DNA of 64,000 nucleotides. Source: JALHST01 sp038316335 (GTDB lineage: Bacteria > Bacteroidota > Bacteroidia > Flavobacteriales > Flavobacteriaceae). How positions within the stretch are numbered: position 1 is the first letter of the stretch; each line of letters starts with the position of its first letter. Under the pieces are notes generated by a model. The model did not search any database. It was not told the DNA's origin and worked only from the letters and a program-made list of their open reading frames with translations. The translations under genes were made by a program, and so were the position numbers. This document shows positions 26,618-35,777 of this stretch, piece after piece. The stretch covers positions 1 to 64,000 of the forward strand of contig JBBQAM010000016.1 of NCBI GenBank assembly GCA_038316335.1, given 5' to 3'.

Positions 26618-28066
26618 ATGCAAAATTCGATCGTATTGGCCCCAGGGCTTCAAATTTCACGCATTGTTACGGGGTTGTGGCAAATTGCCGACATGGAAAA
26701 AGAGGGAACCGTCCTTGATCCAAATTATACTTCGGCCTATTTCGAACCCTATGTCAAAGCCGGATTCACCTCATTTGATATGGCCGACCACTACGGTTCA
26801 AGCGAGATTATCGCAGGTACTTTTAAAAAAAACCACTCCCTAGGTTCACAAACGCAGTTATTCACAAAATGGGTGCCCAAACCGGGTAAGATAGGAAGAG
26901 AGGATGTCAAAAAGGCGGTACACTTGGCGTTAAATAGACTGCAGGTAGACGCCATCGATCTAATGCAATTTCATGCCTGGCACTACCCAGATCCTAGTTG
27001 GCTCGACGGACTTTTCTATTTGCAGGAACTGGCCGATGAAGGCTTGATCAAAAATATCGGGGTCACTAATTTTGATGCTGCTCATTTGCGGATTGCCCTT
27101 GCTAGCGGCATTCGCATCGTGAGCAACCAGATATGCCACTCTTTGATAGATCAACGGGCCCAAGGCAATATGAGTGATGTCTGTAAGGAATACGGGGTAA
27201 AGATCTTGGCATTTGGCACCTTGGCCGGAGGATTTTTAACCAAAAAATGGTTGGGGAGAAATGAACCAAGCGAAAAAGAGTTGACCTCTTGGTCCGAAAT
27301 GAAATACAAACGATTTTTAGATGCGGCCGGAGGCTGGGAACCTTATCAGCATCTTTTACAAACGGTACATCGAATTGCAGATGAACATCAGGTTTCAATG
27401 GCCAATGTCGCTACCCGATGCATCTTCTATAACCCAGTGGTGGCCGCCGTAATCATTGGTGCCCGTTTGGGAAAAAGTGAACATATCAAAGACAATCTAC
27501 GCATGTTAGGAATGGAACTTCGTCCTGAAGACCTGGTGGCAATACGACAAGCGCAAGAATTGTTAATGCCCATTCCGGGGGATTGCGGGGATGAATATCG
27601 AAAACCTCCTTTTTTGACCGCCTCTGGTGATTTGAGCCATCATTTACAAGAAATTCCCAAATCATTCGAAGTCATACGCACAGGGATAACCCGGGAGCAA
27701 GTATTCAGTGGAACACCTTGGGAAGATTTCGCAGGCTACTGTCGGGCTGTAAAAGACGGCAATCGTATTCATGTATCCGGAACCACCGCTACCCACGGGA
27801 ACAAAATGATCGGTGGAAAAGATCCAGCTGCACAAGCACATTTTGTCATTGACAAGATCGAGGCCGCCATTGAGTCCTTGGGCGGTACCTTGGCAGATGT
27901 TGTACGCACCCGCATTTTTGTGAACGATATCAATGATTGGGAGGCCGTTGCCCGTGCCCATGGGGAACGCTTCGCAGGCATAAATCCGGCAAATACACTG
28001 ATAGAAGCCAAGCTAGTGGGCGAAGGTTATAGGGTAGAAATTGAAGCAGAGGCCGTTTTACCTTAA
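26618..28066 (+). CDS. Aldo/keto reductase fused to a RidA-like domain
   Basis: A 482-residue fusion. Residues 1-320 are an aldo/keto reductase with the tetrad Asp54, Tyr59, Lys84 and His119 (LMQFHAW). Residues about 347-482 are a YjgF/YER057c/UK114 (RidA-like) domain: VKDGNRIHVSGTTA, then DVVRTRIFVNDI, then NPANTLIEA. RidA deaminases need the arginine in a PAR(S/T) motif; here it is PANT with Asn459, so imine deaminase activity of the RidA type is not expected. I chose the ATG at 26618, one base after the permease stop, over an upstream start. It is the last gene of the operon, and its stop codon overlaps that of a convergent gene. Confidence 0.9.
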   Translation: MQNSIVLAPGLQISRIVTGLWQIADMEKEGTVLDPNYTSAYFEPYVKAGFTSFDMADHYGSSEIIAGTFKKNHSLGSQTQLFTKWVPKPGKIGREDVKKAVHLALNRLQVDAIDLMQFHAWHYPDPSWLDGLFYLQELADEGLIKNIGVTNFDAAHLRIALASGIRIVSNQICHSLIDQRAQGNMSDVCKEYGVKILAFGTLAGGFLTKKWLGRNEPSEKELTSWSEMKYKRFLDAAGGWEPYQHLLQTVHRIADEHQVSMANVATRCIFYNPVVAAVIIGARLGKSEHIKDNLRMLGMELRPEDLVAIRQAQELLMPIPGDCGDEYRKPPFLTASGDLSHHLQEIPKSFEVIRTGITREQVFSGTPWEDFAGYCRAVKDGNRIHVSGTTATHGNKMIGGKDPAAQAHFVIDKIEAAIESLGGTLADVVRTRIFVNDINDWEAVARAHGERFAGINPANTLIEAKLVGEGYRVEIEAEAVLP

Positions 28067-31000
28067 TTTTTGGTACTTCCTGGTTTTTTGTCCCAAGGTT
28101 GTAACCAATCGATAGTGCTTTTTTTAATCTTTTCTACGAAGGGGTTCCAGGAAGTGTTTAAAAATGTACTGACCTCTAGAGAAAAGTGATCAATAAGTTG
28201 TGTGGCTTGTACTAATCCATTTTTATCGGATCTTGATGGAATGCTGGTTCGCGCAGCAGCGGCCATCAGTACTTCTTGAATCTTTGAGTAGGGTGAGACT
28301 TCAAAAGACTGCCATGCCCCCACTTGTCGACTCGGCCGTGCGGTCTGTCCTTTCGCCCGCAACACGTCGAGTGCTTCTAAAATGCCCTTGACGGCAACTC
28401 GCAGCGTATCTTCCGGTGGCATGTTGAGGTCCTTTAGTTGTAGCTCTAGATGATTGACCCTTTCCTTTTTGGTATCGATATCTTTAAGTAATTTCGATAA
28501 TTTTGCCACTTGAATATCGGCTTCCTTTCGAAAATCATAGAGCTTGCTATCAATTTCAGGGGCAAGGTCAAACCTTGGGTCGTTGATTACGGTAACCATT
28601 GATGAATCTTTGCTCATGCCATTGCTGAAAACGATTTTGTAGTTTCCTGGTAAGACGGGAATACGTCTCGTGTTTTCTTCGATCGAAGTGTCTGGTAAAG
28701 AGGCTGCGGCTTCATCTAAATTCCAAATCATGTAGTTGAGGCCTTGAACCACGGTATCTTTTTTAATCGTATTGATCAAGATGTTATCCTTGTTGTAAAC
28801 AGCGCCTGTTACGGTTGTGGTCGAGTCTGGCTTTTTGGAAAGGTAAAACGGAATTTTTGTGCGCTGAAAGACCTTGTTTTCCCCTTCAAAAGTGGTATGG
28901 AACCCTGTCCAAATATTTCCAGGGGGGTTGATGAACAGTCCTTTTACCTGTACTACACTATTATTGGGTAGTGCCGTTAATGTGGGCTTCAACTCATTAT
29001 TCGCTATTTTACGAAGGCTTAAAAGATCATCCAGTATCCATATGGCGCGGCCAAAGGTTCCAATTACCAAGGCAGATTCAGGTTCTTGTACCACGAGGTC
29101 CATGGTCGAAACAGCAGGAAAACCATTTTCGAATTGTACCCAGGTCATCCCCTCATCAATACTGATCCATAGTCCATTTTCGGTGCCTAGGAATACCAGT
29201 TTGGATACCACCGGATCTTGGAGCACTGATAAGGTGTATCCCTTAACCTTTGAATCGTCCACTAACCCGGACCATGTTTTTCCGTAATCGCTGGTTTTAA
29301 AAAGGTATGGTGCATAGTCTCCTTTTCGATAGTTGTTTACCACTACCCATGCCGCACCGGCATTATACCGTGATGCTTTTATCTGTGCTATCCATCCTTC
29401 CTTGGGCAGCCCTTTGATTTTTTCCGTCAGATTAAGCCAGGTAGCACCGCCATCAATGGTTAATCGCACCTGCCCATCGTCAGTCCCTGCCCAGATGGTT
29501 TTAGGGTCGATCGGGCTAGGTGCAATGGTGAGAATCGTATTATACATTTCGGCGCCCGAAACATCAAGGGTCAAGCCTCCATAATCTGCCTGCTGATGCT
29601 CGGGATTGTTCGTTGTCAAATCGGGGGATATACGTTCCCAATTCGCGCCGTTATCATGGGTCATATGTACAAACTGCGAACCGTAATAGACTAATTTTGG
29701 ATCGTTTGGGTCTCGGGCAAAGGCGGCATTCCAGTTAAAGCGAAGCCGTGTTTTCAAATCAGGCGCGGGTGGTATAATACTGCTATAATACCCGGTTAAT
29801 TTGTCATATCGATAGAGATTTCCGTTTTGTGAAGATCCATAACCGAACCTTGGATTATCAAGATCGGGCGAGATATCGAAACCGTCCCCACCCACTAGAT
29901 ATTGCCAGTACAACGTTCGTATTCCACCTCTTTTCCAAGTGTATCCCGGACCAGACCAGTTACCATTGTCCTGCATCCCTGCATATACCTGGTAGGGGCG
30001 TTCATCATCTACGTTGACACAATATAATTGGGCCACTGGAATCGTTTCTGGAAAGTACCAACTCTTACCATGGTCATTTGTGATTCCTAACCCCCCGTCA
30101 CCTCCTATTATAAAATTTTCAGGATCTTTGGGATTCACCCAGAACGCATGAAAATCGGCATGAATACCCTTGGTTTCATCCGCAGGAATCATCGGAGTCG
30201 GATCAAACGTCTTTCCCCCATCATAGCTGACGGTCAACGGCTGGTAAATATTGTATAAACGATTCGGGTCTTTGCTGTCGACCGCCAAATCTTGAAAATA
30301 GAAAGGGCGGTTATTGGTGAATTTAGGATCTTCATTGATTTTGTACCAAGAAGAACCTCCGTCATCACTCCGGAACAGGGCATTTTTGGTTGCTTCTATC
30401 TTTGCGTACATACGTTTTGGGTCACTTGGTGCCATCGCCAGACCAATGCGACCGAGTTCCCCGGAAGGCAGTCCGTCTTTATCCGTAATTTGCTTCCATG
30501 TGCCACCACCATCATGGGTGACGAACAGGCCTGAACCAGGTCCTCCCGAGGTGAAATAATAGGGCGTTCTTCTATGCTGGTACATTGCGGCAAAGAGTGT
30601 ATTTGGGTTTCTGGGATCTTGTATCAGATCGGCAATACCTGACTGTTCGTTCGTATACAATATTTTCTTCCATGTCTTACCACCATCGGTCGTTTTGTAG
30701 AGCCCTCTCTGTTCGTTGGGTGTGAATGGATCCCCCATGGCCCCGACATATACAATGTCTGGGTTATGGGAGTCTATCAAAATGCGATGAATCGTTTTGG
30801 TCGCCGTTAGGCCCATCTGCTGCCAAGTTTTTCCAGCGTCGATACTCTTGAATATACCCATGCCCAAATTCATTGAATTTCGGGGATTGCCCTCACCGGT
30901 CCCTACCCAAACAACGTCAGGATTACTTTGCTGAATGGCTAAGGCCCCAATGTTTTGGGTGGGCTGATCATCGAATATCGGATACCAAGCAGTACCGCCG

Positions 31001-31215
31001 TTTTCCGATTTCCATACCCCTCCCGATGCCGCCCCGACATAGATTATTTTTGGATTGTAGGTCAGCGCATCGATAGCAGTGATGCGACCGCTCATATTGG
31101 CAGGGCCCACATTTCGGAGATTCAGATTTTTTAGGAGTGTAACATCGAGTTTTTGTGCGTTGACTAGAAAAATACTTAAGAGCGATACGCAGAAAAAAGA
31201 ATATCTTGTAATCAT
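28063..31215 (-). CDS. VPS10/BNR-repeat beta-propeller exported protein
   Basis: A 1050-residue exported protein with a signal peptide (FFCVSLLSIFLVNAQ). Residues about 35-720 hold many sialidase-like Asp-box repeats (SxDxGxTW forms: SENGGTAWYPI, SIDAGKTWQQM, TTDGGKTWKKI, TSDYGKTWSGL), as in VPS10/sortilin-type propellers. The C-terminal 300 residues hold a beta domain and a coiled-coil-like helical stretch. Members are annotated as glycosyl hydrolases, but catalytic residues are not evident, and binding or scaffold roles are as likely. A TATCTTTG box sits 25 bp before its ATG. It converges with the RidA fusion, sharing TTAA. Confidence 0.85.
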   Translation of the reverse strand: MITRYSFFCVSLLSIFLVNAQKLDVTLLKNLNLRNVGPANMSGRITAIDALTYNPKIIYVGAASGGVWKSENGGTAWYPIFDDQPTQNIGALAIQQSNPDVVWVGTGEGNPRNSMNLGMGIFKSIDAGKTWQQMGLTATKTIHRILIDSHNPDIVYVGAMGDPFTPNEQRGLYKTTDGGKTWKKILYTNEQSGIADLIQDPRNPNTLFAAMYQHRRTPYYFTSGGPGSGLFVTHDGGGTWKQITDKDGLPSGELGRIGLAMAPSDPKRMYAKIEATKNALFRSDDGGSSWYKINEDPKFTNNRPFYFQDLAVDSKDPNRLYNIYQPLTVSYDGGKTFDPTPMIPADETKGIHADFHAFWVNPKDPENFIIGGDGGLGITNDHGKSWYFPETIPVAQLYCVNVDDERPYQVYAGMQDNGNWSGPGYTWKRGGIRTLYWQYLVGGDGFDISPDLDNPRFGYGSSQNGNLYRYDKLTGYYSSIIPPAPDLKTRLRFNWNAAFARDPNDPKLVYYGSQFVHMTHDNGANWERISPDLTTNNPEHQQADYGGLTLDVSGAEMYNTILTIAPSPIDPKTIWAGTDDGQVRLTIDGGATWLNLTEKIKGLPKEGWIAQIKASRYNAGAAWVVVNNYRKGDYAPYLFKTSDYGKTWSGLVDDSKVKGYTLSVLQDPVVSKLVFLGTENGLWISIDEGMTWVQFENGFPAVSTMDLVVQEPESALVIGTFGRAIWILDDLLSLRKIANNELKPTLTALPNNSVVQVKGLFINPPGNIWTGFHTTFEGENKVFQRTKIPFYLSKKPDSTTTVTGAVYNKDNILINTIKKDTVVQGLNYMIWNLDEAAASLPDTSIEENTRRIPVLPGNYKIVFSNGMSKDSSMVTVINDPRFDLAPEIDSKLYDFRKEADIQVAKLSKLLKDIDTKKERVNHLELQLKDLNMPPEDTLRVAVKGILEALDVLRAKGQTARPSRQVGAWQSFEVSPYSKIQEVLMAAAARTSIPSRSDKNGLVQATQLIDHFSLEVSTFLNTSWNPFVEKIKKSTIDWLQPWDKKPGSTKN

Positions 31216-31240
31216 AGAAAGGGTGTCTTATAGGAAGTTT

Positions 31241-31248
31241 CAAAGATA
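31241..31248 (-). promoter_or_regulatory. -7 box of the BNR-protein gene
   Basis: On the minus strand these bases read TATCTTTG, matching TAnnTTTG, 25 bp upstream of the ATG at 31215. No clear -33 TTG was seen at the usual spacing. Confidence 0.5.
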
Positions 31249-31419
31249 CAATAAGCGGCCATCTTTTTGAGCGCTGAACAAGACCAATGGCACAACGGAT
31301 TTAGTTAGGAACTAAAGTAGCGTTAAGACCTGAAAATCCAAATCAACCCAATGCAACCATCATTCTGCGGATGGGCTCAATGTATGAGCAAAAAACAAAA
31401 ATTGCTAGGTTCTTAAAAT

Positions 31420-32307
31420 TTATTTGTAAGCACAGGCCGACGGATCTGATTTTACATAGTACTTTTTGTAATTGGTGGCTTTGGGATCCATACAGCCTTT
31501 TAGGTTTTTGATTTCTACCAACCTAAAGTCGACGGGCTGACCCTCACTCTGTAAGGCGATAAAGCCTTCTTTTAATAATTGGCCGTCCTTTTTTTGTGCC
31601 GGGTCGAAACCCTCGACAACGCCGCCGCCGATTTGCGGCTTGCTGTATTGTAATACGGTTTCCCCATTGACGATATGTGTAACGAGGGAATCCCCCAATA
31701 CAATTGCTTCGGCCCGAACCCATTGATCGCCAAAATACGTTTTTGAAGAAGAATTTATACAATGCCGCGGGTCGATTTTACCATCATAGACGACATCAGT
31801 GCCCGGAGAGCACATGTTCCCCGTGGGGCGTGGTTCCCCTTCCTTGATTCCGGCCAATAATTGTAGTTCTACCGATATTGGCCAATTTTGTTCTTTTGGC
31901 ATCGTTTTGGGGTCCTGTGAATGGAACATGACCCCGCTATTTTTTAAGGTATAATCCGGTGCACCGGGATATAGGTCACCAACAAATCGATATTCGACTA
32001 CCAGATGGTAATACGAATAGGGTTTGTTATAGTACAAATGGGCAAATCGGTCATTGAATTGGCCATCGTATTTGTCGTATCGTACTTTTACAATGCCATC
32101 TTCGACCCGAAACGTATCCGCATAGTTATCGCCTACTTCGTAGTGATGCACTTTGGCGGTCCAATCGTTTAGGTCCTTTCCATTGAAAAGGGAAACCCAT
32201 TCTTGCTCCTTGGGTTGGGCCGGTACTTTTACAGTGCCACAGCGGCAGACCAACAGGCCTAGGCTGATTAGGAAGATTATCTTGGTAGTTCGGAAGATTG
32301 TTTTCAT
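31420..32307 (-). CDS. DUF1080 lipoprotein (3-keto-disaccharide hydrolase domain)
   Basis: An exported protein of about 295 residues. The ATG at 32307 gives a lipoprotein-like signal (IIFLISLGLLVCRCG); an ATG at 32322 in the same frame is an alternative. The longer frame reaching into the SulP gene region has no signal logic and is rejected. The domain begins EWVSLFNGKDLNDWTAK, the standard DUF1080 start, and includes NSGVMFHSQDP and a terminal LQSEGQPVDFRLVEIKNL. A C-terminal tail GCMDPKATNY...PSACAY carries two or more cysteines. Several characterised DUF1080 proteins act on 3-keto-glycosides, so a role in oxidative glycoside cleavage is plausible; no direct proof here. Confidence 0.86.
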   Translation of the reverse strand: MKTIFRTTKIIFLISLGLLVCRCGTVKVPAQPKEQEWVSLFNGKDLNDWTAKVHHYEVGDNYADTFRVEDGIVKVRYDKYDGQFNDRFAHLYYNKPYSYYHLVVEYRFVGDLYPGAPDYTLKNSGVMFHSQDPKTMPKEQNWPISVELQLLAGIKEGEPRPTGNMCSPGTDVVYDGKIDPRHCINSSSKTYFGDQWVRAEAIVLGDSLVTHIVNGETVLQYSKPQIGGGVVEGFDPAQKKDGQLLKEGFIALQSEGQPVDFRLVEIKNLKGCMDPKATNYKKYYVKSDPSACAYK

Positions 32308-32413
32308 TTCAAAGGTATTCATGGCTTGAATATACAATATGTTTTTGATAAAAGACGAGCGTCGAAGCCACTGAAATGAAAGGAATGATATCTTACAATT
32401 TTTTATTTTGCAG

Positions 32414-32421
32414 TACCTTTG
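32414..32421 (+). promoter_or_regulatory. -7 box of the SulP gene
   Basis: TACCTTTG matches TAnnTTTG and ends 4 bases before the ATG at 32426. This points to a leaderless or near-leaderless transcript, as for queE. No convincing -33 TTG was seen. Confidence 0.5.
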
Positions 32422-32425
32422 GGAC

Positions 32426-34156
32426 ATGCGAAGATTTCTTCCGGTTTTGCAGTGGCTGCCGAAATATAAGCGGGCTTGGTTCCTTAAAGACCTGGTCGGA
32501 GGTCTTACCGTTGGGATTATTCTTATCCCACAGGGCATGGCATATGCCATGATTGCTGGTTTACCTCCCGTTTATGGCCTATATACCGCTTTGATTCCCG
32601 TTTTTTTCTATGCTATTTTGGGCACATCGCGCCAAATATCGGTCGGCCCGGTCGCAATGGATTCACTTTTAGTGGCTGCCGGTCTTGGTACCCTGGCCAT
32701 TTCGGGGTTGGAAAATTACATCGCCATGGCCATTTTCCTTGTTTTTTTGGTGGGGGCCATTCAATTGTTATTCGGCCTGTTACGCATGGGCTTTTTGGTA
32801 AACTTCCTCTCCAAGCCGGTGATAAGTGGCTTTACATCGGGTGCTGCCATTATCATTATATTCAGTCAATTGAAGCACCTTCTAGGGGCTGATATTGAAA
32901 ACAGCAATCGTTTTCATGTTTTAGTAGTGCATGTTTTTGAAAAGCTAAACCATACCAATGCATACGATTTGACCATTGGGTTGCTCGGCATTGGTATCAT
33001 CCTCGTCCTCAAAAAATGGGATAAAAGAATCCCAGGGATCTTATTGGTGGTCGTAATCGGAATAGTAGGGGTTTATTTCATGAAGTTAGAATCCTATGGG
33101 GTTAAATTGGTCGGAAACATTCCAAGTGGCTTGCCCCACTTCAAGATTCCACATTTCACACTTGAAGGTATTGGTGAATTATGGCCGATGGCACTCACTT
33201 TGGCACTGGTCGGATATTTGGAAACCATTTCGATTGGAAGGGCACTTGAGGAAAAAAACGGGGAGGAAACGATTGATGCAAATCAAGAATTGGTAGCATT
33301 GGGCACTTCGAATATGGTGGGTTCTTTTTTTCAATCGTATATCTCTACCGCCAGTTTTTCGCGTTCTGCGATTAGCCAGGAATCGGGAACAACAACGAAC
33401 TTGGCAGCCTTTGTAAGCGTCGTATTGGTTGTGGTCACCCTCTTGTTTTTAACGCCCTTGTTTTATTTTTTGCCGAACGCCGTGCTGGCCTCGATTATTA
33501 TGGTCTCCGTTTTCGGCCTTATTGATGTAGCCTATGCCAAAAGTTTGTGGTTGCATCGTAGGGATGAATTTTTGGTGTTACTCATTACCTTTTTAGCAAC
33601 CCTCTTCATAGGCATCAAGGAAGGTATTCTTATCGGGATTCTTATCTCCTTATTACTTATGGTATATCGTACTTCCAATCCGCATTTCGCGGTTTTGGGA
33701 AAGATTAAGGATACCGATTATTATAAGAATGTCGACCGTTTCGGGAATGAGGCTATCGTACGCGACGACTTGTTGATCATACGTTTTGATGCGCAATTAT
33801 ATTTCGGGAATTCGGGTTTTTTCAAAAAGCAGATTTTTAAGCATATTGACGCGAAAGGAAAAGCACTAAAAGGTGTAATCGTAAATGCCGAGGCTATTAA
33901 CTATATTGATGCCACGGCCACCCAGATGTTGATAAAAGTAATTCATGAAATTCACGACAGAAACCTGCAATTCTATTTTGCCGGCGCCATTGGCCCCACG
34001 CGCGACATTATTTTTAGTAGCGGTATTATCAACGAATTGCACAGGGAGTTTCTTTTTGCAATGACCAATGAGGCGGTAGCGTACTTTGATCATCCCCATT
34101 CGGTATCGATTGCCGGCAGTAAAGTGGCGTATCAAAACAGGGTGCATGGTAACTAA
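32426..34156 (+). CDS. SulP-family anion transporter with STAS domain
   Basis: A 576-residue inner-membrane protein. The start MRRFLPVLQWLPKYKRAWFLKDLVGGLTVG and the block IPQGMAYAMIAGLPPVYGLY are typical SulP (sulfate permease) signatures. About 10-14 membrane helices run to residue 430, and a cytoplasmic STAS domain (VNAEAINYIDATATQ) follows. The cargo could be sulfate, bicarbonate or another anion; the sequence does not decide. I moved the start from a longer frame to the ATG at 32426 because the SulP start block begins there and a promoter box directly precedes it. The next plus-strand gene at 34214 has its own promoter. Confidence 0.93.
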   Translation: MRRFLPVLQWLPKYKRAWFLKDLVGGLTVGIILIPQGMAYAMIAGLPPVYGLYTALIPVFFYAILGTSRQISVGPVAMDSLLVAAGLGTLAISGLENYIAMAIFLVFLVGAIQLLFGLLRMGFLVNFLSKPVISGFTSGAAIIIIFSQLKHLLGADIENSNRFHVLVVHVFEKLNHTNAYDLTIGLLGIGIILVLKKWDKRIPGILLVVVIGIVGVYFMKLESYGVKLVGNIPSGLPHFKIPHFTLEGIGELWPMALTLALVGYLETISIGRALEEKNGEETIDANQELVALGTSNMVGSFFQSYISTASFSRSAISQESGTTTNLAAFVSVVLVVVTLLFLTPLFYFLPNAVLASIIMVSVFGLIDVAYAKSLWLHRRDEFLVLLITFLATLFIGIKEGILIGILISLLLMVYRTSNPHFAVLGKIKDTDYYKNVDRFGNEAIVRDDLLIIRFDAQLYFGNSGFFKKQIFKHIDAKGKALKGVIVNAEAINYIDATATQMLIKVIHEIHDRNLQFYFAGAIGPTRDIIFSSGIINELHREFLFAMTNEAVAYFDHPHSVSIAGSKVAYQNRVHGN

Positions 34157-34163
34157 AGTTACC

Positions 34164-34191
34164 TTGACCAAAAAATTAAGCATTATTTTTG
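34164..34191 (+). promoter_or_regulatory. Promoter of the MBL/rhodanese gene, TTG-17 bp-TATTTTTG
   Basis: TTG at 34164-34166 and TATTTTTG at 34184-34191 are 17 bp apart, an ideal Bacteroidota promoter. The start codon is 22 bp after the -7 box. Confidence 0.75.
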
Positions 34192-34213
34192 TGGGAATTT
34201 TAAAGGAAGGATT

Positions 34214-35623
34214 ATGAAAATTGAACAGATATATACGGGATGTTTGGCCCAAGGGGCTTATTATATCGAGAGCGATGGAGAAGTTGCGATCATTGATCCC
34301 TTACGCGAAGTGGACCCTTATATAAAAAGGGCCGAATCAGACCATGCCAAAATCAAATATATCTTTGAAACCCATTTTCATGCCGATTTCGTTAGTGGCC
34401 ATGTGACACTTTCCAAAAAAACAGGGGCCCCGATTGTCTATGGCCCAAATGCAAATCCGTCATTTAAAGCGATAATCGCCAAAGACGGCCAAGAATTCAA
34501 ACTGGGAAAAATCACCATCAAGGCCTTACACACGCCTGGCCATACGATGGAAAGCACGACTTATTTGCTGAGGGACGAAAAAGGAAAGGACTATGCTATT
34601 TTTTCTGGGGATACACTCTTCCTAGGAGATGTGGGCCGCCCTGACCTCGCTCAAAAAGCGACGCATTTGACGCAAGAGGACCTTGCTGGGCTCTTGTTTG
34701 AAAGCCTCCGCACAAAAATTATGACTTTAAGCGATGATATCATAGTGTATCCGGCACACGGGGCCGGTTCTGCTTGTGGCAAGAATATGATGAAGGAAAC
34801 GGTCGATACGTTGGGCAATCAGAAAAAAATGAATTATGCGCTACGGGCCGATATGACAAAGAAAGAATTTGTGAACGAAGTTACCGAGGGTCTTTTACCC
34901 CCACCGAAGTATTTTCCACTGAATGTTAAAATGAACAAGGAAGGCTATGAGGACATCGCCGATGTATTAGATCGCGGTACCACGGCGCTTTCCCCAGAAG
35001 AATTCGAGATGGCAGCAAATGAAACCTCGGCCATAGTTTTAGATGTACGGCGTCAAGAGGATTTTGTCAAAGGCCATATCCCCAGATCGATCTTTATTGG
35101 CCTCAACGGGGATTTTGCGCCTTGGGTAGGCGCGCTGATCGCAGATACCAAACAAGAACTATTACTGGTGGCACCAAAAGGCTCGGAGCACGAAGCAGTA
35201 ACCCGCCTGTCGCGGGTAGGATTTGATGGTACGATCGGTTATTTGGCAGGAGGTTTTGACGCGTGGCAGCAGTCAGGTAGGGAAGTAGATACAATACAGT
35301 CGGTTCCGGCTTCAACGGTAAAATCGCGCTTGGAAGCCAATCAAACCCAAGTTTTCGACGTTCGTAAACCCAGTGAGTTTGCAGCAGAGCATGTTGCCGG
35401 AGCCCAAAGTGCTTCGTTAGATAGTTTGAATGAGCATATGATGAAGTTCCCGAAAGACGAGACGTTTTTTGTGCACTGTGCAGGCGGGTATCGCTCGGTA
35501 ATTGCCGCTTCGATCCTTAAAAGTCGTGGATTTCATAACGTAGTCGATATCGCCGGCGGTTTTGAAGCTCTTAAAAAGGCTGGCGCGTCTGTAACTGAAT
35601 ATGTCTGCCCATCAACAAAATAG
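34214..35623 (+). CDS. Metallo-beta-lactamase fold hydrolase with two rhodanese domains
   Basis: A 469-residue cytoplasmic protein. Residues 1-230 form a metallo-beta-lactamase domain with THFHADFVSGH (His54, His56, Asp58) and the iron-ligand region GDTLFLGDVGRPD, resembling persulfide dioxygenases (ETHE1/Blh type). Two rhodanese domains follow. The first (from VLDVRRQEDFVKGHIP) has no cysteine at the active loop, which reads LLVAPKGSE, so it should be inactive. The second has HCAGGYRS with Cys422 and is probably active. The likely role is persulfide or sulfide handling. A DUF2892 gene follows. Confidence 0.92.
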   Translation: MKIEQIYTGCLAQGAYYIESDGEVAIIDPLREVDPYIKRAESDHAKIKYIFETHFHADFVSGHVTLSKKTGAPIVYGPNANPSFKAIIAKDGQEFKLGKITIKALHTPGHTMESTTYLLRDEKGKDYAIFSGDTLFLGDVGRPDLAQKATHLTQEDLAGLLFESLRTKIMTLSDDIIVYPAHGAGSACGKNMMKETVDTLGNQKKMNYALRADMTKKEFVNEVTEGLLPPPKYFPLNVKMNKEGYEDIADVLDRGTTALSPEEFEMAANETSAIVLDVRRQEDFVKGHIPRSIFIGLNGDFAPWVGALIADTKQELLLVAPKGSEHEAVTRLSRVGFDGTIGYLAGGFDAWQQSGREVDTIQSVPASTVKSRLEANQTQVFDVRKPSEFAAEHVAGAQSASLDSLNEHMMKFPKDETFFVHCAGGYRSVIAASILKSRGFHNVVDIAGGFEALKKAGASVTEYVCPSTK

Positions 35624-35660
35624 ACTGATAAATATCATGTTTTAAGGGTTTGTTACGCAC

Positions 35661-35668
35661 TATCTTTG
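35661..35668 (+). promoter_or_regulatory. Candidate -7 box TATCTTTG before the DUF2892 gene
   Basis: TATCTTTG matches the consensus and lies about 110 bp upstream of the DUF2892 start. A hairpin with a T-run lies between the box and the gene. Confidence 0.5.
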
Positions 35669-35707
35669 ACCTATGGGGTTCATGAAAGCAGTGTAACATT
35701 TCTGATG

Positions 35708-35732
35708 TAGGCCGAGAATAGGCCTATTTTTT
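35708..35732 (+). terminator. Intrinsic terminator or leader hairpin (TAGGCC/GGCCTA + T6)
   Basis: The arms TAGGCC (35708-35713) and GGCCTA (35721-35726), loop GAGAATA, are followed by six T. It may end the MBL/rhodanese transcript, or attenuate the transcript that starts at the TATCTTTG box upstream. Confidence 0.65.
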
Positions 35733-35777
35733 GAAATTGTGCTTATCGTTGAATTGTTGTTCACCACTAATTACGAA

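Noticed and set aside
31420..32550. Longer DUF1080 frame starting at 32550
   Set aside because: The extra 81 residues overlap the divergent SulP coding region and precede the signal peptide.
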